A stretch of 64,000 bases of DNA from Planctobacterium marinum (GCF_020687805.1 NZ_JAJEWQ010000004.1:248001-312000), one strand, 5' to 3'. Positions 29,886 through 39,567 are shown, counted from the stretch's first letter. Program-made: numbers and translations. Notes: a model not told the origin generated them from the letters alone.

Positions 29886-31265
29886 ATTATTTCCAGGGTA
29901 TTTGACAAAGTAAGGAACGCATTCACTGGAAAAGGTGAACCCGAAATCGTTGCCGAACAACTCTCTGGCGATGTTGTGGTGCCTCGCAGTCAGCATTCGA
30001 TTTCCCGTGATGACATCAGCCCTAATGCCTTAAAAGTACTGTATCGACTGCATGGCAGCGGTCATCAGGCCTATCTGGTAGGCGGCTGTGTGCGCGATCT
30101 GTTACTGGGCCATCATCCCAAAGATTTTGATGTGGTCACCGACGCCACCCCTGAGCAAATTAAAGGTCTGTTTCGCAATTGTCGATTGATTGGTCGTCGT
30201 TTCCGGTTAGCGCATATTGTTTTTGGTCGGGAAATTATCGAAGTGGCAACGTTTCGCGGTCACCACCAGGTGGAAGACAACGACAGAGCCCAAACCAGCC
30301 AGCAAAGTGAAGCCGGACAATTACTCAGAGACAATGTGTTTGGCTCGATTGAAGAAGACGCGGAGCGCCGGGATTTTACCGTTAATGCGATGTACTACAA
30401 TATCGCAGATTACAGTATCCGCGATTTTGCCAATGGACGTGACGCCATTGCTAAAAAACAACTGGAACTGATTGGCGATCCTGAAACCCGTTACCGTGAA
30501 GATCCGGTCAGAATGCTCAGAGCGGTGCGATTCGCGGCCAAACTGGATTTTACCATCACCGCCAGAGCCAGTGATCCTATTCCAGAACTGGCTGATTTAC
30601 TGAGCAATGTGGCACCCGCCAGATTGTTTGAAGAAGTGATCAAACTGTTTATCAATGGGGCCGGCGTGGCTACCTTTAAATTGATGCACCAATATCATTT
30701 GTTTGGTCAACTGTTCCCGCAGATTCAGCCCTTGCTGGAAAACCCCGAAGGCAAAGAGTATCAGTTTTTACTAAAGGTGCTGGCTAATACCGACAACCGC
30801 ATCAACTCCGGGTTAAGGGTGACGCCCGCGTTCTTTTATGCCGCTGTGATGTGGTATGCCGTTGAAGAGCGGCAGGAGCAACACATGAGCGAAGGGGGAT
30901 TTAACCGCCACGATGCCTTTATTATGGCCATGAATGATGTATTACATCGCCAAATGCAGCGCATTATGATCCCCAAACGCTTTACGGCCGTGATCCGCGA
31001 TATCTGGTTACTACAGCATCGTTTACCCAAACGCTTTGGCAAGCGGGCCTGGGTTACCCTTGAACACGCCAGATTTAGAGCCGCATATGACTTTTTAGTT
31101 TTGCGTGGTGAAGTGGAAGGCGGTGAGATCGCCGAAGTAGGACAGTGGTGGACTGAATTTCAGGATGCCGGGGCACCACAGCGCAAAAAGATGTTGGCCA
31201 ATCTGCGAGGCAGAGATGGTAAACCGGCGCGCAGAAAACGTCACTTTCACAATAAAAAGTCGTGA
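29886..31265 (+). CDS. pcnB: Poly(A) polymerase I, apparent AUU start
   Basis: Adds poly(A) tails to RNA 3' ends, promoting decay. The nucleotidyltransferase motifs LVGGCVRDLLLG and DFDVVTDATP and the RREDF-like RRDFTVNAM are present; the C terminus is basic (RRKRHFHNKK). The first canonical start is GTG 29976, but the frame remains protein-like for 30 more codons and gives ISRVFDKVR after an ATT, aligning with the E. coli N terminus (FTRVANFCR), whose start codon is itself AUU. GGAG lies 8 bases before ATT 29886. With this start the length is 459 aa (E. coli 465). Confidence 0.88.
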   Translation: MISRVFDKVRNAFTGKGEPEIVAEQLSGDVVVPRSQHSISRDDISPNALKVLYRLHGSGHQAYLVGGCVRDLLLGHHPKDFDVVTDATPEQIKGLFRNCRLIGRRFRLAHIVFGREIIEVATFRGHHQVEDNDRAQTSQQSEAGQLLRDNVFGSIEEDAERRDFTVNAMYYNIADYSIRDFANGRDAIAKKQLELIGDPETRYREDPVRMLRAVRFAAKLDFTITARASDPIPELADLLSNVAPARLFEEVIKLFINGAGVATFKLMHQYHLFGQLFPQIQPLLENPEGKEYQFLLKVLANTDNRINSGLRVTPAFFYAAVMWYAVEERQEQHMSEGGFNRHDAFIMAMNDVLHRQMQRIMIPKRFTAVIRDIWLLQHRLPKRFGKRAWVTLEHARFRAAYDFLVLRGEVEGGEIAEVGQWWTEFQDAGAPQRKKMLANLRGRDGKPARRKRHFHNKKS

Positions 31266-31774
31266 CCCGGGAAATCGTCTACATCGGACTGGGCGCCAAC
31301 CTGAATAACCCGGTGCGGCAACTTCACAATGCCTTGTCGGCAATTAAACGTCTTCCTGATACCCAGCTGTTAAAGCATTCCGGTTTTTACAGTAGCACGC
31401 CACTGGGGCCCAGTGACCAGCCGGAATATGTCAATGCGGTCGCAGCTATTAGCAGTTTGCTGACGCCGGAAGCTTTGTTAAAAGCGCTGCAAAACATTGA
31501 GCTTGAGCAGGGCAGAACACGAAAAGCGGAACGCTGGGGGCCAAGAACCCTGGATCTGGATATTATTTTGTTCGGACAACGCGTCATCAATACCGAACAT
31601 CTCACTGTGCCCCATTATCACTTTCAGCACCGCGAATTTGTCTTATACCCACTTTATGAAATCGCACCCCAGCTCAGCTTGCCGGATGGCAGCACCGTCA
31701 GGCAACGGTTGCAGGCAGTCCCGAAAAACGGACTGACCGAATTGCTGGCGGCAAAGAATATTCAGATCGCTTGA
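31262..31774 (+). CDS. folK: Hydroxymethyl-dihydropterin pyrophosphokinase FolK
   Basis: Pyrophosphorylates 6-hydroxymethyl-7,8-dihydropterin in folate synthesis. 170 aa with YIGLGANL, the conserved RWGPRTLDLDII and VPHYHFQHREFVL. The GTG start overlaps the pcnB stop (GTGA), so it is translationally coupled to pcnB. Confidence 0.95.
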   Translation: MTREIVYIGLGANLNNPVRQLHNALSAIKRLPDTQLLKHSGFYSSTPLGPSDQPEYVNAVAAISSLLTPEALLKALQNIELEQGRTRKAERWGPRTLDLDIILFGQRVINTEHLTVPHYHFQHREFVLYPLYEIAPQLSLPDGSTVRQRLQAVPKNGLTELLAAKNIQIA

Positions 31775-31875
31775 AATCAGATGGTTTCTTCGTATAGTGC
31801 AGCATTAAACGCGCGTTTGAAAAGACGCCGGTTGATACTGATTACCCGTAACCTTGAGAATAAGGCAGTAGTTTT

Positions 31876-32673
31876 ATGAAAAAAGTGACCACTTCCGTCT
31901 TGCTGAAAATGAAGCAGGAAAAGCAGAAGATAAGCGTATTAACTGCCTACGATGCCAGCTTTGCCAAGTTGTTTGATCAGGCCGGTATAGATGTGTTGTT
32001 AATTGGTGATTCATTGGGCATGGTACTGCGAGGGGAAGATTCCACCTTACCGGTCACGGTGGACAATATTGCCTATCATACCCAGTCTGTAAAAAATGGC
32101 ACTGAACGGGCCCTTGTGGTGGCGGATATGCCATTTATGTCCTACGCCACTCCTGCGCAGGCTTATGAAAATGCAGCAAAACTCATGGCCGCCGGGGCAC
32201 AGATGGTAAAACTGGAAGGTGGCGAATGGTTACTGGAAACCATTGAAGGTTTGGTTACCCGTGGTATTCCGGTTTGTGGCCATCTGGGATTAACGCCTCA
32301 GTCGGTGAATGTTTTCGGCGGTTTCAAAGTGCAGGGCCGTGATCAACAAAAAGCACAAAAAATGATTGCGGATGCGCAACAGTTGGAGCAGGCAGGCATT
32401 CAAATGCTGGTGCTGGAGTGTGTTCCCAACGGTTTGGCAGAGCAGATCACTAACGCGGTGTCCATCCCGGTTATTGGCATCGGTGCCGGGCCTGAAACCG
32501 ATGGCCAGGTACTGGTAATGCACGATATGTTTGGTATCAGCGCCAACTACATGCCAAAATTTTCCAAAAACTATCTGGCGGAAACCGGCGATATCCGCAG
32601 TGCCGTGGCGAAATTTATTGAAGAAGTGCAAAACGGGCAGTTTCCGGACGAGGCTCACAGTTTTGTCGACTAG
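31876..32673 (+). CDS. panB: Ketopantoate hydroxymethyltransferase PanB
   Basis: First step of pantothenate synthesis: transfers a hydroxymethyl group from methylene-THF to alpha-ketoisovalerate. 265-aa TIM barrel with [28 protein letters not shown] and IGIGAG. AAGG lies upstream. Followed by panC. Confidence 0.97.
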   Translation: MKKVTTSVLLKMKQEKQKISVLTAYDASFAKLFDQAGIDVLLIGDSLGMVLRGEDSTLPVTVDNIAYHTQSVKNGTERALVVADMPFMSYATPAQAYENAAKLMAAGAQMVKLEGGEWLLETIEGLVTRGIPVCGHLGLTPQSVNVFGGFKVQGRDQQKAQKMIADAQQLEQAGIQMLVLECVPNGLAEQITNAVSIPVIGIGAGPETDGQVLVMHDMFGISANYMPKFSKNYLAETGDIRSAVAKFIEEVQNGQFPDEAHSFVD

Positions 32674-32734
32674 GCTGAGAACGCAATGCGCGTAAGCTGA
32701 CGACGATTCTCTCAGGTTTTTTAGAGGCAAATTC

Positions 32735-33586
32735 ATGCAGAAAGTTTCTGACATTCTTAAGTTGCGGGAAATGCGACGCAGCTGGCAAATCGACGGCAAA
32801 GTTATTGGCTTTGTACCTACCATGGGCAATTTACACGACGGTCATTTACAACTGGTGAAAGAAGCCAAAAAAGTGTGTGATGTGGTGGTAGTGTCAATTT
32901 TTGTTAACCCAATGCAATTTGGGCCTAATGAGGATCTGGATGCCTATCCGAGAACCATGGAACGGGACTGTGAGTATCTCGAAGCATTGGGTGTTGATTG
33001 TTTGTTTATCCCCGATGCTGAGGCCATTTATGCCCGCGGGCTTGAGCAACAAACCTTTGTGGAAGTACCAGGTTTGTCCTACATGATCTGTGGCGCCAGC
33101 CGACCAGGTCACTTCCGTGGTGTGGCGACTATTGTCTGCAAGCTGTTTAATATGGTGCAGCCCAATCACGCCTTTTTTGGTGAGAAAGACTTCCAACAGT
33201 TGCAGGTCATTCGGGCCATGGTTCAGGATTTGTCCATGAACCTGACTATTCACGGCGTGCCAACTGTACGCGAATCTGACGGTCTGGCGATGAGCAGTCG
33301 CAATGGTTATCTGAACGATAAAGAGCGAGCTATCGCCCCTAAGTTATATGCCACCCTGATGACTCTGTCGGAACAGATCATTTCCGGTCGCAGAGACTTC
33401 CGGCAACTGGTGAAAGAGCATTCATTGTTTCTGAATAACGCCGGTTTTAAAACCGACTACATCGAAATTCGCTGTGTTGAAACCCTGATGCATCCCAGTC
33501 ACGAAGATACCGAGTTGGTGATCCTGGCGGCGGCCTTTTTAGGCAAAACCCGCCTGATAGACAACCTGCCGGTAAGTCTGGATTAG
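32735..33586 (+). CDS. panC: Pantothenate synthetase PanC
   Basis: ATP-dependent ligation of pantoate with beta-alanine. 283 aa, the E. coli length. [11 protein letters not shown] is the HIGH-type motif, GEKDFQQLQ and MSSRNGYL the KMSKS-like site. GAGG lies 8 bases before the ATG. Its beta-alanine substrate is probably supplied by the convergent PanP gene, since no panD is present here. Confidence 0.97.
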   Translation: MQKVSDILKLREMRRSWQIDGKVIGFVPTMGNLHDGHLQLVKEAKKVCDVVVVSIFVNPMQFGPNEDLDAYPRTMERDCEYLEALGVDCLFIPDAEAIYARGLEQQTFVEVPGLSYMICGASRPGHFRGVATIVCKLFNMVQPNHAFFGEKDFQQLQVIRAMVQDLSMNLTIHGVPTVRESDGLAMSSRNGYLNDKERAIAPKLYATLMTLSEQIISGRRDFRQLVKEHSLFLNNAGFKTDYIEIRCVETLMHPSHEDTELVILAAAFLGKTRLIDNLPVSLD

Positions 33587-33620
33587 ATTCTTAACCGGGA
33601 GTTACTCGCTGAACTGAAAC

Positions 33621-33647
33621 AGCCACCTCTGCAAAGGTGGCTTTTTT
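33621..33647 (+). terminator. panBC terminator
   Basis: AGCCACCT, a loop CTGCAA and AGGTGGCT followed by T6. On the minus strand it is preceded by A-rich sequence, so it mainly serves panC. Confidence 0.92.
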
Positions 33648-33656
33648 GTTTGCCGA

Positions 33657-35270
33657 TCAGGCTGCCGGGGCGATGAGTTTTTGAAACACCTGAGTGGTGC
33701 TGGAAATGGCCTTTTGCTCAGCCAGAATATCCAACAAATCTTGTTTTGTGGTGAGTGGGTTGGCCAGGATCACCCGGAATACAGTGATAGTTTGCCCCTG
33801 GTATTTGGCGACTTCCAGACGGGTTCTGGAAACAAAAGACTTGCCTGACTCCCGCTGTTGTTTTTGTACCCGAACGGTTAAGTCATCCAGACGCTGATTG
33901 ATTTTTTGTTTTTCACTGTCTGTGGCTTGTGTTAACTGGGCCTGTACTACTCGCGGGCAAACGCGGTAAGTAAGAATGCACAAGGTGGGTTCTGTGATCA
34001 GTTCAAAGTCCGGATCATCAGTAATGAGCTGCGCGAACAATCTGGCTTTCTCAATGCTTTGGTCCACCAGTAATTCATAACCACTGCGACCAAAAATATG
34101 TAATGCTGAATACACCAGCATGGCCATGCCATTGCGGGAGCCTTCCAGGGTGGTAGCCCCTAAATCTTTGGAACCGGCCCTGAGTATGTAGTTGGCATGG
34201 TGGCGCACGGCATTAGAGTGCTCCGGATTTTTAAACAGCACCATGCCTGCCCCCATAGGCACATACATTTGTTTGTGAGCATCAATGGTGACGGAATCGG
34301 CTTTCTCTATTCCCGCCAACAGGGTCGAATGGGTTTTTGAAAACAAGGTAGGACCGCCCCAGGCGGCGTCTACATGAAAATGGCAACCCAGTTGTTGGGC
34401 CACGTCGGCAAGTTCATTAAGCGGGTCTATGTGCCCGGTTTCGGTGGTGCCTGCTATACCTACGATGGCAATGACCTTATTGCCCTGAGCTTCAAATTCC
34501 TGTGCAGTTTGCAGGGCTTTTTCAGCCGATAATGTTTGTCCCGGGCAGTCAACGGTGAGCAGTTGTTCCCGTCCAAGACCCAGTAAATCCACTGCCTTAG
34601 ACAATGAGTAATGACCACGGCGAGAACAAATTACCCCGAGTTTCTTATAGCCGTAATGCTGCATAGCGGCGGCAACACCTTCTTTGGCTACGCCGCGAAA
34701 ATCGCCTGATTCGCGCAGCAAATTGTTGCGTGCCACCCACAGCGCCGTAATGTTGGCAATGGTACCGCCAGAGCAAAACGCGCCTAAGGCGCGCTGAGCA
34801 CTGTGCAAATGAGCCTGGTAGAAGCTGTCGTCATTGTCGTAAACCAGCTTGTGCAGCATACCCAGGACCTGACGCTCCAGTGGTGTAAAGGCTTTGGACG
34901 TTTCTATTTTCACCGGGTTTTGGTTCAGACCGACCAGCAGCTTGGAAAGAGGTAAATGGAAATAGGGCAGTGCAGACGTCATGTGACCGATAAACGTCGG
35001 CGAGTAGGTGTTGACTGAATTGGCTACCAGTTTGTCCAGCAAATGTTCAGCGTGTGCGGAAACAAATTCGGGCTCTTCGGGTACCCGAAAATCGGCAAAA
35101 TCGCGTTCCAGATCTTCTAATGAACGGGCCTGTGTGACCACGTGCTGGCCCAAAAATTCTGACAAGTTGGCCGACAACTGTTGTTCTATTTCTGCCAGTT
35201 TGGAGTCCCCTTGCTCGGGAACGGTAAACACCCGATACAGGTGCTCCAGGCTTGCTTCCGCTTTTTTCAA
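33657..35270 (-). CDS. panP: PLP-dependent aspartate 1-decarboxylase PanP
   Basis: 537-aa group II PLP decarboxylase. The cofactor Lys333 lies in TIDAHKQMYVPMG and the PLP-pairing Asp301 in FHVDAAWGG. It closely follows the pattern of Vibrionales PanP, which makes beta-alanine from aspartate in place of the pyruvoyl enzyme PanD. Location beside panBC, convergent across a terminator, supports that role. A glutamate decarboxylase-like function is the main alternative. It starts with ATG after GAGAGAG. Confidence 0.85.
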   Translation of the reverse strand: MKKAEASLEHLYRVFTVPEQGDSKLAEIEQQLSANLSEFLGQHVVTQARSLEDLERDFADFRVPEEPEFVSAHAEHLLDKLVANSVNTYSPTFIGHMTSALPYFHLPLSKLLVGLNQNPVKIETSKAFTPLERQVLGMLHKLVYDNDDSFYQAHLHSAQRALGAFCSGGTIANITALWVARNNLLRESGDFRGVAKEGVAAAMQHYGYKKLGVICSRRGHYSLSKAVDLLGLGREQLLTVDCPGQTLSAEKALQTAQEFEAQGNKVIAIVGIAGTTETGHIDPLNELADVAQQLGCHFHVDAAWGGPTLFSKTHSTLLAGIEKADSVTIDAHKQMYVPMGAGMVLFKNPEHSNAVRHHANYILRAGSKDLGATTLEGSRNGMAMLVYSALHIFGRSGYELLVDQSIEKARLFAQLITDDPDFELITEPTLCILTYRVCPRVVQAQLTQATDSEKQKINQRLDDLTVRVQKQQRESGKSFVSRTRLEVAKYQGQTITVFRVILANPLTTKQDLLDILAEQKAISSTTQVFQKLIAPAA

Positions 35271-35459
35271 AACTCTCTCTCACTTCGCGCTGGTTTGCCG
35301 AACCAACAGTTGCATTTAATTCTGGCTGAACCCGCCACAAAAAGCCCTGAAATACCCATTCAGCGGCGGCCCGGAACAGCTAACGGGCTAGTTTACTTTT
35401 TTATCGAATACTCTGCAATCACAGGTCTAATCAGCAAGAATTCGACAAGATCCGGTTAA

Positions 35460-35481
35460 CTGCTATATTCAAAAATAGCAG
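35460..35481. promoter_or_regulatory. Inverted repeat before the EAL gene
   Basis: CTGCTAT (35460-35466) and ATAGCAG (35475-35481) are perfect complements with an 8-base spacer, 59 bases before the preferred EAL start. Possible operator. The 270-base gap between panP and this gene shows nothing else. Confidence 0.3.
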
Positions 35482-35540
35482 GTGTGTTAAGACTGTTAAG
35501 TATTTTTACCGCCCTGCGATTCAACAGGCAGAGTAATAAT

Positions 35541-36248
35541 ATGCAAGTGCGTGAAATCAGTCGGGATTTCAACCTCGAAAATGTTGTTCCGTTTTTCCAG
35601 CCAATCATGGATCTTTCTGATAATTCCGTGTGGGGTTATGAGTGTCTCGCCAGGTTGATATACCCTGGGGAGCAGATTTTCCTGCCCAGTGACTTTTTGT
35701 ATCTGGTGGAGAAAAACAGTTGCCACGGAGAACTGACCCAGAAGGTGTTTCACCAAAGTGCGCAGTATTTCAGGGATAAACAGGTGAACTGGAGCATCAA
35801 CATTACAGAACAGGACGTGCTTGATCCTCAGACGGCGGTATTCATTGAACGCAGCTTGCGGGATTATCCCAACGCTCACCGCATAACCTTAGAGATTTGT
35901 GCTCACACTCTGTTCAGTTATCCGGAACAATTTAAAACCTTTTTGCTGCTGGGAGAAACCCTGGATATTCAGATTGTGGTGGACCGATTCAGTGCACCCT
36001 GTGAGCAACTGGAAAGCGTTTTGTCCTATCCGATAGATGGCGTGAAGGTGGAAAGTCATGCGCTAAAATCGTTAACCGCTAAGGAGCCGGAAGCGCTGCG
36101 CAAGGTGTTGCAAAAAGCCCGACTGAATGACGTCGCAGTTATTGCGGAACACATCGAAAGCCATGCAACCCTGACGGCGATGCAAAAACTCAATATTGAA
36201 TACGGCCAGGGGTTTTACTTCAGTCAGGCGATGCCTGCTGTGCGTTGA
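35541..36248 (+). CDS. Degenerate EAL-domain protein
   Basis: About 235 aa, a single EAL fold. Key phosphodiesterase residues are gone: ECLARL for EALxR, EICAHTL for ELTES, and DRFSAPCEQL for DDFGTGYSSL. It is probably a c-di-GMP-independent binding module or a c-di-GMP sensor rather than an enzyme. An upstream GTG (35484) would add 19 residues; ATG 35541 (MQVREISR) is preferred because it begins just before the conserved fold. No GGDEF partner is encoded nearby. Confidence 0.8.
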   Translation: MQVREISRDFNLENVVPFFQPIMDLSDNSVWGYECLARLIYPGEQIFLPSDFLYLVEKNSCHGELTQKVFHQSAQYFRDKQVNWSINITEQDVLDPQTAVFIERSLRDYPNAHRITLEICAHTLFSYPEQFKTFLLLGETLDIQIVVDRFSAPCEQLESVLSYPIDGVKVESHALKSLTAKEPEALRKVLQKARLNDVAVIAEHIESHATLTAMQKLNIEYGQGFYFSQAMPAVR

Positions 36249-36262
36249 TTACTGTGCCTGGC

Positions 36263-36973
36263 TCAGAGCGAACAGTTGACCTGCCAGCTTTGTTGCCCGC
36301 TGTTCCAGTATTTGCGTTCAAAGGGCGTGATGGCAACGCCTTGTTCTACCTGTGAAACACGCGGGGATTTAGCACAAAGGGTTAACGCTGTGGCAAATTC
36401 CTCGATGTATATTTGCCAGTTGCTGCGCACCGTCAGTTCTCCCCCAATCGCCAGTACATCCTGCAGTGAGGCACTGGCATGCCAGCGCTTTTGTACCTGA
36501 GCAGACTTGGGATAGGGATTGGGATACAGTAAAAAGTGCTTTGTCACCGGCCAGTTGGCTGCCCTTACCAGACGCCAAAAATCAATGACATCAGCGCGTA
36601 TCACCCGATAGTTACTGCCACCAGAAATCACTTCAGAATCATCAGCGTGCTGGCCCTTTTCGGTGCCTTGATATTCATCCTGTTTGCCGTGTTTGTTGAT
36701 GCGTACGGCGGATTTATCAATACCAATCACCAGAGCATCGGGGTACTGCTCTGCCAGTCGCCAGGTACTTTCTCCGATGCCGCAACAGGAGTCCAGAATG
36801 ACTGGACGCTGTTCAAACGTCGCCAGCCAGGCCGATATCTGCTGAAAAGCCGCTTCTGTATGAGGCTGAATCGGTTTTTGATTCACACTGCGTTGGTGGC
36901 GCAGAACAATCTCCGGCAATTTGTCATGGATGTCCTGCTGATTAGTGCTGATTGAGCGGGAGTTACCTTGCAT
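36263..36973 (-). CDS. TrmB-like SAM methyltransferase
   Basis: 236 aa resembling tRNA (m7G46) methyltransferase TrmB: SAM motif ILDSCCGIGESTW, GIDKSAVRI, and YPNPYPKSAQVQKRW where TrmB has FPDPWPKKRHHKRR. It departs from TrmB in the catalytic region (PNPYPK for PDPWPK, SNWQIY for TDWxxY) and carries an insert of about 25 hydrophilic residues near 100-125. It is probably a paralogue with another RNA target. It starts 2 bases after yadH in one operon. Confidence 0.75.
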   Translation of the reverse strand: MQGNSRSISTNQQDIHDKLPEIVLRHQRSVNQKPIQPHTEAAFQQISAWLATFEQRPVILDSCCGIGESTWRLAEQYPDALVIGIDKSAVRINKHGKQDEYQGTEKGQHADDSEVISGGSNYRVIRADVIDFWRLVRAANWPVTKHFLLYPNPYPKSAQVQKRWHASASLQDVLAIGGELTVRSNWQIYIEEFATALTLCAKSPRVSQVEQGVAITPFERKYWNSGQQSWQVNCSL

Positions 36974-36974
36974 T

Positions 36975-37745
36975 TTAGGAGCGAATTCCGGTGCCGGTGG
37001 AAATCAGGCGCCAGGCGATTGCCGAGAAAACCAGGTTAAAAATCACCAGCACCAGCAATGATGTCATGACGGTAAAATCAGACTGCCCGAGGAAGCCAAA
37101 ACGGAAGCCGCTGACCATATACACAATAGGATTAATTTTGCTTACCCATTGCCAAAATTCCGGTAATAAACTCAGACTGTAAAACACCCCACCCAGATAG
37201 GTCATCGGCGTTAACACAAACGTCGGAATGATACTGATGTCGTCAAAGGTTTTGGCAAAAACGGCATTAATCAACCCGGCCAGTGAAAACAGGGTGGAAG
37301 TGAGGATCAGGGTGACGATGATAACGGGCAGGCTATGCAGGCTGATATCTACGAATAGCAGGGATATCGCTGTGACAATGATACCGGTTAACACGGCGCG
37401 ACTTAAGCCACCGCCCACATAACCGGCAATAATCACCCAGGTGCTCACTGGTGACACAATGAGTTCCTCGATATTGCGCTGAAATTTAGAGCTAAAAAAC
37501 GACGACGACACATTGGCGTAGGAGTTGGTGATAACTGACATCATGATCAGACCGGGTACGATAAACTCCATGTAGGAGAAGCCACCCATCTCGCCAATAC
37601 GGCTACCGATGAGGCTGCCAAAAATCACGAAGTACAGGGTCATAGTAATCGCCGGGGGAACCAGGGTTTGTACCCAAATGCGGGTAAAGCGGGTGATCTC
37701 TTTACGCCAGATGGTTTTTAAGGCTACCCAGTTGTAATGAGTCAT
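36975..37745 (-). CDS. yadH: ABC-2 type transporter permease YadH
   Basis: 256-aa inner-membrane permease with six hydrophobic segments and the ABC-2 features LVPPAITMTLYFVIFG near the N terminus and TPMTYLGGVFYSLSLLP late. It overlaps the end of yadG (ATGA-type at 37745) and pairs with it as an exporter. In E. coli yadGH are also near panBC. Substrate unknown. Confidence 0.93.
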   Translation of the reverse strand: MTHYNWVALKTIWRKEITRFTRIWVQTLVPPAITMTLYFVIFGSLIGSRIGEMGGFSYMEFIVPGLIMMSVITNSYANVSSSFFSSKFQRNIEELIVSPVSTWVIIAGYVGGGLSRAVLTGIIVTAISLLFVDISLHSLPVIIVTLILTSTLFSLAGLINAVFAKTFDDISIIPTFVLTPMTYLGGVFYSLSLLPEFWQWVSKINPIVYMVSGFRFGFLGQSDFTVMTSLLVLVIFNLVFSAIAWRLISTGTGIRS

Positions 37746-38680
37746 TATTTGGCCTCCTGTTGTTGTGCTTTGCGGCCATTTTCTACCAGGTTGACAAATA
37801 ACTCTTCCAGTCGATTGGCTTTGTTGCGCATACTCATGATTTCAATGCCTTTGTCGGTCAACTGTTGAAACAATTTGTTGAGGCTATTGTCTCTGGGAAT
37901 GTCTACTTCCAGGGTATGCACATCCGGCATGCGGTAGATAAAGCCCTCCAGTTTTGGATCGGCGCTACAGCCGGGCAGGTCCAGTATAAAGGTTTCCATA
38001 TTCAGCTGGCTGAGCAATCCTTTGATACTGGTATTCTCCACAATAACGCCTTTGTCGATGATGGCGATATTGCGGCACAGCATTTCGGCTTCTTCCAGAT
38101 AATGGGTGGTCAGGATGATAGTAATGCCCTGTTGGTTTATTTCTTTTAAAAATCCCCACATTGCACGACGGATTTCGATGTCGACACCGGCAGTGGGCTC
38201 ATCCAGAATCAGCATTTTAGGTTCATGCATTAAGGCTCTGGCAATCATCAGGCGGCGTTTCATACCACCGGATAAAGTGCGGGCTGGTTGATTGCGTTTT
38301 TCCCACAGGTCCAGTTGCTTCAGGTACTTTTCAGCCCGTTGTAGTGCAAGTGGGCGGGGTACGCCATAAAAGCCGGCCTGATTGCAGACGATTTGCAACA
38401 GGGTTTCGAACTGATTGAAATTAAACTCCTGAGGCACTAAACCAATACAGGCTTTGGCCGCTTCCAGTTCAGTGTCGATGGAATGGCCAAACACTTCCAC
38501 CTGTCCCTCGGATTTGTTGACCAGTGAGCTGATAATGCCAATGGTTGTAGACTTGCCAGCGCCATTGGGGCCCAGCAATGCGAAAAAGTCACCAGCCTGC
38601 ACGGTCAGGTCTATGCCTTTTAATGCCTGTGTGCCGCCCTTGTAGGTTTTTTTCAGGCCTTTGATGGAGAGTGCATGCAT
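37745..38680 (-). CDS. yadG: ABC transporter ATP-binding protein YadG
   Basis: 311-aa ABC ATPase: Walker A GPNGAGKST, signature LSGGMKRRLM, Walker B MLILDEPTAGVD, switch His in LTTHYLEEAE. A C-terminal extension of about 80 residues follows the ATPase core, as in drug-exporter type ATPases. First gene of yadG-yadH-trmB-like. Confidence 0.94.
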   Translation of the reverse strand: MHALSIKGLKKTYKGGTQALKGIDLTVQAGDFFALLGPNGAGKSTTIGIISSLVNKSEGQVEVFGHSIDTELEAAKACIGLVPQEFNFNQFETLLQIVCNQAGFYGVPRPLALQRAEKYLKQLDLWEKRNQPARTLSGGMKRRLMIARALMHEPKMLILDEPTAGVDIEIRRAMWGFLKEINQQGITIILTTHYLEEAEMLCRNIAIIDKGVIVENTSIKGLLSQLNMETFILDLPGCSADPKLEGFIYRMPDVHTLEVDIPRDNSLNKLFQQLTDKGIEIMSMRNKANRLEELFVNLVENGRKAQQQEAK

Positions 38681-38965
38681 AGTAAGTTCCCGTGTTCAGA
38701 ATGAGTCCAGAGTGACCAGATATTAGCAACGCTGTTACCTCTGTAGTCTGACAGAGAATACAAGTTTCACAGCAAAAATCTGAAGGCTTTAATATTGCGC
38801 TGTTTTTGATTTATTCAACCCGTAACGAATCACATTTTGTTCGCCAAAGATTACAACCCCTGACCAGGTAATTCGTTTGCAACAGGTGCGCTCTATGGTA
38901 GGTCTGTTATCTTCACTATTCAAATTATTCTCATTATTCCAACAATTACTGACAGAGGAAAATTC

Positions 38966-39559
38966 ATGGCACATTTAGCCCCGCTACCCCCAGAAACAAC
39001 GCCGGAATTGGCCGAGCATTTCGATATTTTTGTGGATATTCTGGGTTTTGTTCCCAACTCGTTGCTCACCATGCAAAGACGTCCTGAAATCGTGAAGGGA
39101 TTCGGCGTGTTGACCCAGGCTGTAATGGCCAAAGACGGCGTTGTTGATTTGGGATTTAAACGCCTGTTAGCCCACTTCGCCAGTCGCGCAGCAGGCTGTC
39201 AGTACTGTGAAGCTCATAGTTTGATTGCTGCTAAAATTCACGGTATTTCCGAGGAAAAAGTAGCCGCGGTATGGGAGTATCAAACCAGCCCCTTGTATAC
39301 CGAGGCAGAGCGGGTGGCGCTGGACTATGCGCTGGCAGCAGGCAGTGTGCCCAATGCGGTAGATGAACCACTGATGGTGCGCATGAAGCAACATTGGTCG
39401 GAAGACGAAATTGTGGAAATTCTGGGGGCGATTTGCCTGTATGGCTTTCTCAATCGCTGGAATGATTCCATGGCCACCGACCTGGAAGAGGCGCCAAAAG
39501 CCCTGGGTAAGGCCGTGTTAGAAAAAGGTGGCTGGACCGGCGGCAAACACGTTAAGTAA
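38966..39559 (+). CDS. Carboxymuconolactone decarboxylase/AhpD-like protein
   Basis: 197 aa with the AhpD-type redox motif CQYCEAH (CxxC plus nearby His) in an all-helical CMD fold, which in relatives gives alkylhydroperoxidase activity. AGAGG lies 9 bases before the ATG. It stands alone with a hairpin terminator after it. The 285-base gap before it contains a possible 27-codon ORF (38895-38978) overlapping its start. Confidence 0.87.
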   Translation: MAHLAPLPPETTPELAEHFDIFVDILGFVPNSLLTMQRRPEIVKGFGVLTQAVMAKDGVVDLGFKRLLAHFASRAAGCQYCEAHSLIAAKIHGISEEKVAAVWEYQTSPLYTEAERVALDYALAAGSVPNAVDEPLMVRMKQHWSEDEIVEILGAICLYGFLNRWNDSMATDLEEAPKALGKAVLEKGGWTGGKHVK

Positions 39560-39567
39560 ATCAGGGG

